DNA from: Flavobacterium phragmitis
GTDB taxonomy: Bacteria > Bacteroidota > Bacteroidia > Flavobacteriales > Flavobacteriaceae
Length of the DNA stretch: 64,000 bases
Assembly (NCBI RefSeq): GCF_900112575.1
Contig: NZ_FOMH01000016.1
Span: forward strand, 62,001 to 126,000
Direction of reading: 5' to 3'
Shown one piece after another: positions 1 to 8,943 of the stretch. The notes beneath the pieces are model-generated. The model searched no databases. It saw nothing but the letters and a program-made list of their open reading frames with translations, and was not told the origin of the DNA. The translations under genes and the position numbers were made by a program. Position 1 is the first letter of the stretch, and the number at the start of each line of letters is the position of its first letter.

Positions 1-687
1 AAGAACAGAGATTACAGACTGACTTCTTATTTTGTAGATGCGGCTACAGATGCACCACCAGTGCAGGGAGCCATTAAATTATTTGGGCCAGGTGGAGATA
101 GTGGATCGGGTTACGCTAACAGAAAATTCCGTTCTTATAAATACGGTACTTACAGAGCAGCAAATACAGAGTCTCAGGATTTTGCTCAAATTCGATTGGC
201 TGAAGTATATCTTATTTATGCCGAAGCTTTATTCGAATTAAACGGTGCTATTAGTGATGCAGAATTAAACGAATCAATCAATTTAATTCGTCAAAGAGCT
301 GGATTGCCTGCTTTAACTAATGCTTTCGTTACAGCAAATGGTTTAAATATGCAGGAAGAAATAAGACGAGAAAGAGCCATCGAATTATTTGGAGAAAATT
401 CTCGTTATGACGACTTAAAACGTTGGGGTATTGCAGAACAAGAATTAAATCAGCCAATTGTAGGTTCTGTTATTCAGGGAACTGACTATGAGGGTAATGC
501 AAATATCTACAAGCCAGCTTCATATCCTTATGGCGAAATTAGTGTAGATACTGGAAAAGGAAATCTTAGAGCCTTGCTGTTAGATCCAGCATCCAATAGA
601 AATTTTCAGCGTAAACACTATTTATTTCCTATCCCATTGACGCAAATACAATTAAATGGGAAATTGGTACAGAATCCAGGTTATTAA
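1..687 (+). CDS. SusD-like outer-membrane lipoprotein, C-terminal part (5' end outside window)
   Basis: The reading frame is open from base 1 and ends with TAA at 687, so only about the last 228 residues are present. The fragment shows the usual end of a SusD/RagB protein: a region around 'RLAEVYLIYAEALFEL', then 'IRRERAIELFGE', then 'RYDDLKRWG', and a closing 'FPIPLTQIQLN...NPGY'. SusD proteins are surface lipoproteins that cap a SusC TonB-dependent transporter and bind the oligosaccharide before import. The SusC partner would be expected just upstream, outside the window. The TIG lipoprotein follows 25 bp downstream, which suggests one operon. Confidence 0.93.
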   Translation, partial: KNRDYRLTSYFVDAATDAPPVQGAIKLFGPGGDSGSGYANRKFRSYKYGTYRAANTESQDFAQIRLAEVYLIYAEALFELNGAISDAELNESINLIRQRAGLPALTNAFVTANGLNMQEEIRRERAIELFGENSRYDDLKRWGIAEQELNQPIVGSVIQGTDYEGNANIYKPASYPYGEISVDTGKGNLRALLLDPASNRNFQRKHYLFPIPLTQIQLNGKLVQNPGY

Positions 688-712
688 TTAGGAACTTCTA
701 AATGTATTCAAA

Positions 713-1882
713 ATGAAGCAAATTATAAAAAACAATATAAAAGCAGTCACAGCATTCGTAAGTATACTATTTATTACTTCTTGCAGTGATCAGGAAAGAG
801 AATTTGTAGGTGATCCATTGGTAACTTATCCTGCGGTAACAATAAGTTCGGTTTCTCCTACTACAGGAACTTCTGGAAATATTGTTACTTTAAGCGGGGC
901 CAACTTTGGTCAATACGTTAAAGCAGCAAAAATTTATTTTAACGGTATAGCCGCTACTGAAATTATCAGTTATACAGATACTTCTGTTCAGGTACGTGTG
1001 CCACAGGATGCAGGAACAGGCCCAATTACTGTCAAAGTCTGGACAAATTCTGCTATTACATCTGATTTTCAATATGTAACAGGAGGAACAATAAGCAATA
1101 TTGCTCCAACTTCTGTAAACGTAGGGGATTTAGTTGTCATTACGGGTAAAGGATTTGGAACTGATCCTTCAAAAGTAACAGTTAAATTTTCAAGTGATTT
1201 AACTGTAGATGCTTTTTCTGCTAAACCAGTTTCAGTGTCAGATACCCAAATTAATGTTATAGTTCCTAAAGGTGCTGCTACTGGTAAAGTAAGGGTTTGG
1301 CTGGAAAACCAAATTATCACTGGGCCTTCGTTAACTGTAATTGCACCTCCTAAAGGGAAATATATTTTTGAGTTTGATGATCCAGCGGATCCGCAATGGC
1401 TACCAGCCCAAAACGCATCTTATAAAATAGAAGATGGTAAATTAAAGGTAACTTTTGATCCAACTCAGTTAGGGACATCCGCGAGTAAACGTCGTGCTGA
1501 TTTGTATACTATCATGAATGGAGTATTTCCTTCTCCAGGAGGAGCTGCCAAAGCTAAATATATACAAGCTCCGGAATATCCAATATTGGCTATGAAAATT
1601 GCTTTTACAGGTACAGGAGCGGCTAAACCAGGAACTGGTAATATCATTATTGATCCTCTCCCAACAGGTAGTGCTAATCTGGGAAATAATAAATATAAAA
1701 CAGATTTAATGGCTCAAAATGTAATTTATTATGACTTGTCTGCAGATTATACAACTTTAACAGAACTAACAACTAGACAGTTCAAAATAGCTGATATCGT
1801 AGGTACTGAAACAGGTTATGAAGTTGATTGGATTCGCACATTTAAGAATCAAGCAGAACTAAAAGCTTTTTTAGGTTTATAA
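713..1882 (+). CDS. Surface lipoprotein with two IPT/TIG domains (SusE-position glycan-binding protein)
   Basis: The 389-residue protein starts with a lipoprotein signal peptide whose lipobox ends at 'FITSC'. Two consecutive IPT/TIG immunoglobulin-like domains follow, at roughly residues 43-122 and 125-208. Each begins with a 'I.S..P.....G..V.I.G..FG' pattern. The remaining 170 residues form a separate C-terminal domain that I do not recognise by name and that may bind glycan. It directly follows SusD, the position usually taken by SusE/SusF-type surface glycan-binding proteins, so a role in holding the polysaccharide at the cell surface is inferred. The ligand cannot be read from the sequence. 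A hairpin follows the stop codon. Confidence 0.82.
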   Translation: MKQIIKNNIKAVTAFVSILFITSCSDQEREFVGDPLVTYPAVTISSVSPTTGTSGNIVTLSGANFGQYVKAAKIYFNGIAATEIISYTDTSVQVRVPQDAGTGPITVKVWTNSAITSDFQYVTGGTISNIAPTSVNVGDLVVITGKGFGTDPSKVTVKFSSDLTVDAFSAKPVSVSDTQINVIVPKGAATGKVRVWLENQIITGPSLTVIAPPKGKYIFEFDDPADPQWLPAQNASYKIEDGKLKVTFDPTQLGTSASKRRADLYTIMNGVFPSPGGAAKAKYIQAPEYPILAMKIAFTGTGAAKPGTGNIIIDPLPTGSANLGNNKYKTDLMAQNVIYYDLSADYTTLTELTTRQFKIADIVGTETGYEVDWIRTFKNQAELKAFLGL

Positions 1883-1892
1883 AATTTGAGTT

Positions 1893-1932
1893 AACCGAGC
1901 CAAGTAGCATTTTTTCGTCACTTGGCTGGTTT
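1893..1932 (+). terminator. Hairpin after the SusD/TIG genes
   Basis: The arms GCCAAGT (1899-1905) and ACTTGGC (1920-1926) pair. They extend outward to AACC/GGTT with a small bulge. The T-run lies in the loop and only a weak TTT follows, so this may be an attenuator or an mRNA-stabilising 3' structure rather than a full terminator. It separates the binding-protein genes from the enzyme genes. Confidence 0.5.
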
Positions 1933-2030
1933 ACCATAATTAAATCAATTATTTCGTATTACTGTCGAGTTTTATACTAAGTGAATCTAAGTAACTCTGG
2001 CAGAATTAATACCTATTAAAAAATAAGTAT

Positions 2031-3317
2031 ATGAAAAACATAAAATTAACAAAAACCAAATTTGTTTGGGCTTTACTTGGTTCTATTGCCTTTGTTGCAT
2101 GTTCCTATGATTATGGCTTACCTCAAGACAAAAACGATGATAAATCAAATGCTTCGGAAGATATTACCGTTCCTGCTAACATGAAGTTTGTGCACCCGGG
2201 ATTATTGCATTCGAAGGAAGATTTCGATCGTATGAAAACCAATGTCGCTAATAATGTAGATCCTTGGCTGGCTGGTTATAACAAAATGATTAGTAACAGT
2301 CATTCTTCTGCGACTTATGTAATGAAAGGCCCGGTTGCTACCTTAATTAGAGGGGGTGGTTCTAAAGAAGAACCATTATCAGACAATTATTCTACAGCTA
2401 TGAATGATGCACATGCTGCTTATCTTACAGCTATTCGTTGGAAAATAACAGGAGATGTAGCTTATGCCAATAAATCCATTCAAATATTAAATGCCTGGGC
2501 TGCTACTTGTACTAGAATCAGTGGTGACTCTAATAAAGCTTTAGGAGCAGGTATTTATGGATACCAATTTGCCAATGCTGCTGAAATTATGCGTGATTAT
2601 TCGGGCTGGAATGCGGCTGATCTGGCAAAATTTAAAAAATGGATGTTAGATGTCTTTTATCCGGTAAATTATGATTTCCTGCAAACTCATTACAATACCT
2701 GCTCTTCACATTATTGGGCTAACTGGGATTTATGCAACCTAGCTTCTATTATGTCAATTGCTGTATTAAATGATGATGTTGCAAAATATACCTATGTCAT
2801 TAATTATTTAATGAAGGGTGCTGGTAATGGTCAGTTAATCAAGGCAATTAATTATGTGCATCCAAAAGGTGCTAATGACGATATCGATTTAGGACAAATT
2901 CAGGAAGCCGGACGTGATCAAGGTCATGCTCTTATGGTAGTGGGATTATTGGGAACAATTGCTCAAATGGCAGAAACTCAAGGACTGGATGTTTATGGTT
3001 ACAAAGATAATTTGATCCTTAAAGGAGCAGAATATGAGGCAAAATTTAATTATGCTAGGTTAGCGGTTCCATTTAATAAATACACTAACTGTGATAATAT
3101 CACGCATACAGCTGCAGCAGATGATGCCGCTCGTGGTCAAATCAGACCTGCCTGGGAAAGAATTTACAACTATTATACTGTAAAAAAAGGGATTAAAGCG
3201 AGATACGTAAAAATGGCAAAAGATCTTACTTATCCAGAAGGAGGGAGCGGCGAGTATGATCCTAATAGTGGAGGATATGATGATTTAGGTTTTGGTACAT
3301 TGCTGTATTCGAGATAA
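2031..3317 (+). CDS. Alginate-lyase-fold lipoprotein (polysaccharide lyase, PL5/PL38-like)
   Basis: This 428-residue lipoprotein (lipobox 'AFVAC' near residue 25) is mostly a single all-helical alginate_lyase-type (alpha/alpha) toroid. The domain opens with the family signature 'HPGLLHSKEDFDRMK'. Likely active-site segments are 'CSSHYWANWD' (residues 224-233, with H227 and Y228) and 'QEAGRDQGH' (291-299, with R295 and H299). These lyases cut uronic-acid-containing chains by beta-elimination and leave a 4,5-unsaturated uronate at the new end. The family includes alginate and glucuronan lyases, and the substrate here is not known. Its place in a PUL that also has a GH88 unsaturated uronyl hydrolase supports lyase activity. 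Lipidation suggests anchoring in the outer membrane or periplasm. Confidence 0.8.
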   Translation: MKNIKLTKTKFVWALLGSIAFVACSYDYGLPQDKNDDKSNASEDITVPANMKFVHPGLLHSKEDFDRMKTNVANNVDPWLAGYNKMISNSHSSATYVMKGPVATLIRGGGSKEEPLSDNYSTAMNDAHAAYLTAIRWKITGDVAYANKSIQILNAWAATCTRISGDSNKALGAGIYGYQFANAAEIMRDYSGWNAADLAKFKKWMLDVFYPVNYDFLQTHYNTCSSHYWANWDLCNLASIMSIAVLNDDVAKYTYVINYLMKGAGNGQLIKAINYVHPKGANDDIDLGQIQEAGRDQGHALMVVGLLGTIAQMAETQGLDVYGYKDNLILKGAEYEAKFNYARLAVPFNKYTNCDNITHTAAADDAARGQIRPAWERIYNYYTVKKGIKARYVKMAKDLTYPEGGSGEYDPNSGGYDDLGFGTLLYSR

Positions 3318-3336
3318 TATTATATGAAACTGAAAG

Positions 3337-3375
3337 AATACCCGTAAGCGGCATAATTTGTTTTACGGGTATTTT
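3337..3375 (+). terminator. Intrinsic terminator
   Basis: The arms AATACCCGTAA (3337-3347) and TTACGGGTATT (3363-3373) form a perfect 11-bp stem, and the right arm runs into TTTT. It sits 20 bp after the alginate-lyase-fold gene and before the serine hydrolase. It should stop or attenuate transcription there. Confidence 0.75.
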
Positions 3376-3404
3376 AAATAATATTAAGTATAAATCGAAT
3401 ATAG

Positions 3405-4529
3405 ATGCTAGTTCTTTTAGGTTTAAAAAAAAGATATGTAGTTGTAGTAAGCTTTCTTGTAGCAGTAAGTAATTTGAATGCAATAGCTCAAAATAACCTT
3501 GAGAGAAAAATAACGTATAGATATGATTTTTCTCTTGTAGATCGAAAAATTCAAGCGTGGATTGCTAGCAATTATTATTCAGGCGCCGCGATTATGATTG
3601 TTAAAAACGACAGTGTTGTATTTAAAAAATGCTATGGAAATTACACAGAAGAAACTCAGGTTTTTATCGCCTCGGCGGGTAAATGGTTGGCAGCAGCGAC
3701 CATTGCATCGGTTGTCGAAAAGACAAATCTTTCATGGGAGGATAAAGTAAATAAATGGTTGCCTGAATTTAAAGATAGTAAAGGCGAAGCTACTTTAAGA
3801 CAGCTTTTTTCTCATACAGCGAGTTTCCCTGATTATCAACCTAAAGATTCTGTTACAGATAATTACCAAACTTTAAAGGAATCTGTTAAACATATTGTCA
3901 ATTTACCGGCGACGGCTAAGCCGGGTGAGCAATTTAGTTACGGTGGACTGGCGATGCAAGTAGCGGGTAGAATGGCAGAGTTAGCAACAGGTAAAGATTT
4001 TGAAAGTCTTTTTATAGAAAATATTGCTATTCCACTGGGAATGAAAAATACTCATTTTGTCCCAGTAAATGATGAAGGAGGTCATAGTCCTATGTTGGGC
4101 GGAGGCGCTCAAAGTACTCTTGCAGATTATATGCACTTTTTAGATATGATTGCGCATGAGGGTAAATTTCAAGGCAGACAAATACTAAGTAAGTTATCCA
4201 TAACAGAAATGCAGGCAGATCAAGTGAAAGATGCTTTAATTGATAGTAAAGAATACGTAGAGCGTGTTAGGTTTAAAAAACATAAAAGCATTTATGGATT
4301 AGGAGAGTGGCGGGAAGAGCTTGATGAAAAAGGCAATGCAATTTTAATTAGCAGTCCCAGTTGGGCTGGTGCTTATCCTTGGATTGATAAGAAAACAAAT
4401 ACCTACGGTTTCTTTATAACCCATGTCAATGTGGCTGAAGCAAATAAGGAAGGTTTTTCGGCTTTTTATAGTAGTCCTGTTTTACCTATTATGGTACGCG
4501 AAGTATACAAAAAGGCATCATTACATTAA
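3405..4529 (+). CDS. Serine hydrolase of the beta-lactamase/transpeptidase-like fold (secreted)
   Basis: The 374-residue protein has an N-terminal signal peptide ending near 'LNAIAQ'. The class C beta-lactamase-like fold shows the SxxK motif as S90-A-G-K93. The second motif appears as Y179-G-G, where true beta-lactamases have YxN. 'QLFSHTASFPDY' is the usual 'LL.HTSGL' strand in modified form. Members of this fold are often esterases or peptidases, so in a PUL a carbohydrate de-esterase or an unknown periplasmic hydrolase is more likely than antibiotic resistance. It lies after a terminator and 23 bp before the GH28-like gene, so it probably heads the next transcript. Confidence 0.78.
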   Translation: MLVLLGLKKRYVVVVSFLVAVSNLNAIAQNNLERKITYRYDFSLVDRKIQAWIASNYYSGAAIMIVKNDSVVFKKCYGNYTEETQVFIASAGKWLAAATIASVVEKTNLSWEDKVNKWLPEFKDSKGEATLRQLFSHTASFPDYQPKDSVTDNYQTLKESVKHIVNLPATAKPGEQFSYGGLAMQVAGRMAELATGKDFESLFIENIAIPLGMKNTHFVPVNDEGGHSPMLGGGAQSTLADYMHFLDMIAHEGKFQGRQILSKLSITEMQADQVKDALIDSKEYVERVRFKKHKSIYGLGEWREELDEKGNAILISSPSWAGAYPWIDKKTNTYGFFITHVNVAEANKEGFSAFYSSPVLPIMVREVYKKASLH

Positions 4530-4552
4530 TCCAAAATTTCAAATATAATTAC

Positions 4553-5998
4553 ATGAACCACATTTTAAGACATAAAATAAGATTAACACTTTTTTTCTTT
4601 TTGGTTGCAGTACAATTATTTGCTATCACTAAAGACAGCTTGGTGGTGTATCCTGTACCGGATAAAGTAAACAAAAATTCAGATTTCATTGTGAAAGTCA
4701 GAAAGTCGAGAGGAAAATGGCAGGATGTTTTTGTTCATAATGTAAAAGTAGATCAAGTAGTGGGTATAGGACATTCAGTACAAACTGCTGCATTGGCTTC
4801 TTTTGACTTTTCTGGTAGTGTTGAGGTTCAGGTAACAGCTCTAAAAGCTAAAGTTAATCAATCTAGGATTAGACCTTTAGCCCTTACTATACCCTCAAAA
4901 GTAAAAGGAAATGTGATGAATTTTGTTCTGAATAATCCGGCTAATTTATCTATTGAAATCAATAATGATATTTTCCACAATTTGCATCTTTTTGCCAATC
5001 CACTAGAAACAAACCCTCCCAAACCGAATGATTCCAATGTAATTTACTTTGGCCCGGGAGTTCATGAAATTCCAAATCAAAAATTAAATGTTCAGTCCAA
5101 TAAAACAATCTATCTGGCTGGAGGAGCTATCTTTAAAGGACAAATATGTTTAGATGGTGTGTCCAATGTTACTGTTTGTGGCCGTGGTATGGTAGATCAG
5201 GAAATAAAGCTGGGTATTCATATTGCAAACTCTAAGAATATTAAAGTAGAAGGTGTTTTTGCTTCACAATGTTTAACAGGAGGATCTGATGAGGTGAATA
5301 TTGAAAATGTAAAAACAATCAGTTTTTTTGGTTGGGGCGATGGAATGAATGTTATGGCTAGTAATAATGTCCAGTTTGATAAGGTTTTCATTCGTTCATC
5401 GGACGATTGTACAACTGTATATGGCACCCGAAAAGATTTCAAAGGAGGCTGTAAAAATATCACCATGAAAAACAGCACGCTTTGGGCAGATGTAGGCCAT
5501 CCTATTTTAATTGGCACACATGGAAACAGTAACAATCCAGAACTGCTTGAAAATCTAACTTATAGCAATATTGATATTCTGGATCACAAAGAAAAACAAC
5601 AAGATTATCAAGGCTGTTTAAGTATTAATGTAGGAGATAATAATACGGCTAAAGATGTTCTTTTTGATACTATAAGAATAGAAGATTTTAGAGAAGGACA
5701 GTTATTAAATCTTAGGGTTTTTTATAATACAAAATATTGTACAGCTCCTGGTAGTGGTATCGAAAATGTCGTTTTTCGAAATATTGATTACGTAGGCAAA
5801 AATGCTGGGACTTCAATTATTGCAGGTTATAATGAACAGCGTAAAATAAAAAATATAGTATTCGAAAACCTTAAAATAAATGGTGTTTTGATACATGATG
5901 ATATGAAGGAGAAACCTAAATGGTATAAAACAGCAGATATGGCTGGCTTTTTTGTAGGCGAACATGTTGAAGAACTTTCCTTTAAATTAAAAAAGTAA
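4553..5998 (+). CDS. GH28-like glycoside hydrolase (right-handed beta-helix)
   Basis: The protein has 481 residues with an N-terminal signal peptide. A beta-sandwich of about 130 residues leads into 'VIYFGPGVHEI', the usual entry to a GH28-type beta-helix. Equivalents of the GH28 catalytic clusters are visible as G262-D263-G, then S-D284-D285-C, then V-G315-H316. This agrees with an inverting hydrolase using several aspartates. GH28 enzymes cut polygalacturonan or rhamnogalacturonan, and related Bacteroidota enzymes act as exo-uronidases or rhamnosidases. The substrate is therefore inferred to be pectin-related, with low certainty. The DUF4861 gene follows 11 bp downstream, which suggests one operon. 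Confidence 0.8.
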   Translation: MNHILRHKIRLTLFFFLVAVQLFAITKDSLVVYPVPDKVNKNSDFIVKVRKSRGKWQDVFVHNVKVDQVVGIGHSVQTAALASFDFSGSVEVQVTALKAKVNQSRIRPLALTIPSKVKGNVMNFVLNNPANLSIEINNDIFHNLHLFANPLETNPPKPNDSNVIYFGPGVHEIPNQKLNVQSNKTIYLAGGAIFKGQICLDGVSNVTVCGRGMVDQEIKLGIHIANSKNIKVEGVFASQCLTGGSDEVNIENVKTISFFGWGDGMNVMASNNVQFDKVFIRSSDDCTTVYGTRKDFKGGCKNITMKNSTLWADVGHPILIGTHGNSNNPELLENLTYSNIDILDHKEKQQDYQGCLSINVGDNNTAKDVLFDTIRIEDFREGQLLNLRVFYNTKYCTAPGSGIENVVFRNIDYVGKNAGTSIIAGYNEQRKIKNIVFENLKINGVLIHDDMKEKPKWYKTADMAGFFVGEHVEELSFKLKK

Positions 5999-6009
5999 TC
6001 ATTTAAAAT

Positions 6010-7206
6010 ATGAAAATACGTAATCAATTAAAACTAATATTGAACTGTTGCTTTACAGTTCTCTTCTTTACAGCTTGTATTTCCAAAAATAAATCGGATG
6101 AAATGGAAATAAAAGTTAGTAACAGTTTGAATTTTGACAGAAAAGAAATTGTTACAGTAAAACGTAGTCAGATTGAAAAAATAGTAAAGAACAATTCAGA
6201 AAAAAATGTTCGTGTCAAATTAAAAGGAACAGATAAGTTTCTAACTACCCAGTGGATTGATTATGATAAAGATGGCAAAGGTGATGAATTGCTTTTTCAG
6301 GCTGAGGTACAAGCAAAAAGCGTGGCAGATTTTGTGATAATGATTGATACCGTAAAAGAGCCACAATCAAAAGTAGTGGCCTATTCTCGTTTCGTCCCGG
6401 AACGTATTGACGATTATGCCTGGGAAAATAATAGAGTAGCTTTCAGAGCTTATGGACCAGTAGCACAGCAGTTAGTTGAAGAAGGCAAAGAAGGAGGTAC
6501 GCTTTCAAGCGGAATTGATCTTTGGCTTAAAAAAGTAGATTATTCTATTATTGACGATTGGTATGCAAAAAACGGGAAAGAAGCAGGTTATTATCACATC
6601 GATCATGGAGAAGGATATGATCCTTACCATGTAGGTGCTAGTCGCGGTACAGGTGGAGCAGGAGTTTGGGTTAACGATAGTTTACAAGTAGGTAAAAATT
6701 ATACTAATTACAAAACCATAGCAAAAGGACCGCTACGTACTATTTTCGAATTAGATTACGCTCCTTGGAGTCAATATAAAATTAAGGAAACCAAACGTAT
6801 CTCATTGGATTTGGGCAGTAATTTTTCAAAATTTGATATTATTTTAAAAGCTAAAGAACAGTTCCCAAATTATACAATTGGAATTACACTGCATGATAAA
6901 AAAGGCGAAATTAATATCAACAAAACAAAAGGTTGGTTCCGCCATTGGGAACCTATTGATAAAACTTTTTTAGGCGAAGGAATTGTACTGAATCCCGAAT
7001 TAGTTACTCAGGCATTTACTAATAACGCCACAACGCCTGACCAAAGTAATTTGTTGATTGTCACCAATCCATCACAAAAAATCACTTTTTATGCTGGTTT
7101 TGTCTGGACAGGGAGTAAACAAGTAAATGAGGTTACGCAATGGGATGAGATGCTTAATAAACAAGCAGAAATAATTCAAAACCCTTTGCAGGTAACTGTG
7201 AATTAA
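6010..7206 (+). CDS. DUF4861 lipoprotein
   Basis: This is a 398-residue lipoprotein with lipobox 'LFFTAC'. The body matches what I know of DUF4861: an early 'V..V....I', a central 'YAWENNRVAFRAYGP' and later 'GYYHIDHGEGYDPYHVG'. The family is common in pectin and uronate PULs of Bacteroidota. The mature domain is probably a beta-sandwich able to bind or cut sugar. The histidines and acidic residues of the 'HIDHGEGYD' segment are the best candidates for an active or metal site. No reaction can be assigned from sequence alone. It sits between the GH28-like and GH43 genes with short spacers. Confidence 0.8.
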   Translation: MKIRNQLKLILNCCFTVLFFTACISKNKSDEMEIKVSNSLNFDRKEIVTVKRSQIEKIVKNNSEKNVRVKLKGTDKFLTTQWIDYDKDGKGDELLFQAEVQAKSVADFVIMIDTVKEPQSKVVAYSRFVPERIDDYAWENNRVAFRAYGPVAQQLVEEGKEGGTLSSGIDLWLKKVDYSIIDDWYAKNGKEAGYYHIDHGEGYDPYHVGASRGTGGAGVWVNDSLQVGKNYTNYKTIAKGPLRTIFELDYAPWSQYKIKETKRISLDLGSNFSKFDIILKAKEQFPNYTIGITLHDKKGEININKTKGWFRHWEPIDKTFLGEGIVLNPELVTQAFTNNATTPDQSNLLIVTNPSQKITFYAGFVWTGSKQVNEVTQWDEMLNKQAEIIQNPLQVTVN

Positions 7207-7230
7207 CTACAAATACCTTAGATCATTACA

Positions 7231-8880
7231 ATGCAAAATTTAAAATACAGTATTTTTTTATTGATGTTTCTTTTCGCTGTAAAAGTGGATGCTCAAAAGG
7301 AGAGTGCGATACAAAATCAAAAACCGTATGTTTCTCAGGTTTGGCAATCTGATAAAGGAGATGGTACCTATACCAATCCCATTTTATATGCCGATTATTC
7401 CGATCCAGATGTGATTCGGGTAGGAAACCATTATTATATGACGGCCAGTAGTTTTAATTGTACGCCTGGTCTGCCTATTTTACATTCTACTGATTTAGTT
7501 AATTGGGAGATCATCAATTTTGCATTGCAAAAACAAGTGCCTGAAGAAGTATTTAATGTACCACAACACAGTAAAGGGGTTTGGGCTCCGGCAATTCGTT
7601 TTCATAAAAATGAATTCTACATTTATTGGGGAGATCCCGATTATGGTGTTTATATGGTCAAAACCAAAGATATTTACGGAAAATGGGAAGAACCTATTTT
7701 GGTTATGGAAGGCAAAGGAATTATTGACCCTTGTCCATTTTGGGAAAATGACAATGCTTATTTAATACATGCCTGGGCGGGCAGTCGCGCAGGTATCAAT
7801 AGTCTGTTGACCATTAATAAAATGAATTCAGAAGGAACTAAGGTTATTGATGAGGGTAAAAATGTGTTCGATGGTCACGATAAACACCATACGATGGAAG
7901 GCCCTAAATTATATAAAAAAGCAGGATACTATTATATTTTAGCACCGGCAGGAGGTGTAGAAAACGGCTGGCAGGTTGCAATGCGTTCCAAAAACATTTA
8001 TGGTCCTTATGAAGATAAAGTGGTTCTGGAACAGGGAAGCACAAAAATAAATGGCCCACATCAAGGAGCCTGGGTTACGAGTTCTGATGACAATTCCTGG
8101 TTCTTACATTTTCAAGATCAAGGAGTTTATGGCAGAGTTTTACATTTACAGCCTATGAAATGGAAAGACAATTGGCCTGTAATGGGGAAAGACTTTGATG
8201 GTAATGGTATTGGTGAACCTGTAGCAAGTTATAGCAAACCTTTTTCTAAAATACAATCAACTATAAGGAATCCGGCAGAAAGTGACGAGTTCAATGATGG
8301 TAAACCAGGCTTGCAATGGCAATGGTATGCAAACGGTTATGTAAAATGGAGCGCACAGATTCCAGGAACCAATTACCTGCGATTGTTTGCAATGAGCTTG
8401 AAGAATGAGCCAAATTTATGGAATGTGCCCAATTTACTTTTACAAAAATTACCAGCGCCAAATTTTACAGCAACAACCAAAGTAAAGCTGACTACAGAAT
8501 GGAATACGGCGGGAAAAAAAGCAGGATTGTTACTCATGGGACAATCGTACTCTTATGTGGCTATTGTTTTCCACGATGATAAATATTGGGTGCAGCAGGT
8601 TATTGCAGAGAATGCAGTAAATGGTGAACAAGAGAAAATTATTGAAGAAAAACCGTTGCTTTCGAATGAAGTGCAATTGCGAATGAAAATAACAGCACCT
8701 GAAGCTCATTGTCAATTTAGCTACAGTGAAAATGGAATTGATTTTATTGAAATTGGAAAACCGGCAAAAGCGCAAAAAGACTTATGGATAGCGGCTAAAA
8801 TTGGAATCTTTGCTACAAGTTTAAATAATGTCCGTATGGGCGGTTATGCCGATTTTGACTGGTTCAGAATAACAAAATAA
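7231..8880 (+). CDS. GH43 glycoside hydrolase with C-terminal beta-sandwich (arabinofuranosidase/xylosidase type)
   Basis: The 549-residue protein has an N-terminal signal peptide ending near 'VDAQ'. The five-bladed propeller of GH43 spans about residues 45-340. All three catalytic carboxylates are visible: base D58 in 'YSDPDVI', pKa-modulating D166 in 'IIDPCPF' and acid E223 in 'TMEGP'. The last 200 residues form the concanavalin-like beta-sandwich often found in the GH43_12-type architecture. Members remove alpha-L-arabinofuranose or beta-D-xylose from plant polymers, and others act on galactans, so the exact sugar is open. Its place in the operon suggests side-chain removal from the same polymer. 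Confidence 0.88.
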   Translation: MQNLKYSIFLLMFLFAVKVDAQKESAIQNQKPYVSQVWQSDKGDGTYTNPILYADYSDPDVIRVGNHYYMTASSFNCTPGLPILHSTDLVNWEIINFALQKQVPEEVFNVPQHSKGVWAPAIRFHKNEFYIYWGDPDYGVYMVKTKDIYGKWEEPILVMEGKGIIDPCPFWENDNAYLIHAWAGSRAGINSLLTINKMNSEGTKVIDEGKNVFDGHDKHHTMEGPKLYKKAGYYYILAPAGGVENGWQVAMRSKNIYGPYEDKVVLEQGSTKINGPHQGAWVTSSDDNSWFLHFQDQGVYGRVLHLQPMKWKDNWPVMGKDFDGNGIGEPVASYSKPFSKIQSTIRNPAESDEFNDGKPGLQWQWYANGYVKWSAQIPGTNYLRLFAMSLKNEPNLWNVPNLLLQKLPAPNFTATTKVKLTTEWNTAGKKAGLLLMGQSYSYVAIVFHDDKYWVQQVIAENAVNGEQEKIIEEKPLLSNEVQLRMKITAPEAHCQFSYSENGIDFIEIGKPAKAQKDLWIAAKIGIFATSLNNVRMGGYADFDWFRITK

Positions 8881-8943
8881 ATAACAAAAGTATATAGCGG
8901 GTTATTATACTTGCTAAAATTCAAAAAAGATATAATAAATACA

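Noticed and set aside
2031..3317. True alginate lyase
   Set aside because: Only the fold supports it. No alginate-specific context is present, and relatives act on other uronans.
3405..4529. Beta-lactamase resistance gene
   Set aside because: The fold is class C-like, but the YxN motif is Y-G-G and the gene sits in a glycan locus. A general serine hydrolase is the safer reading.
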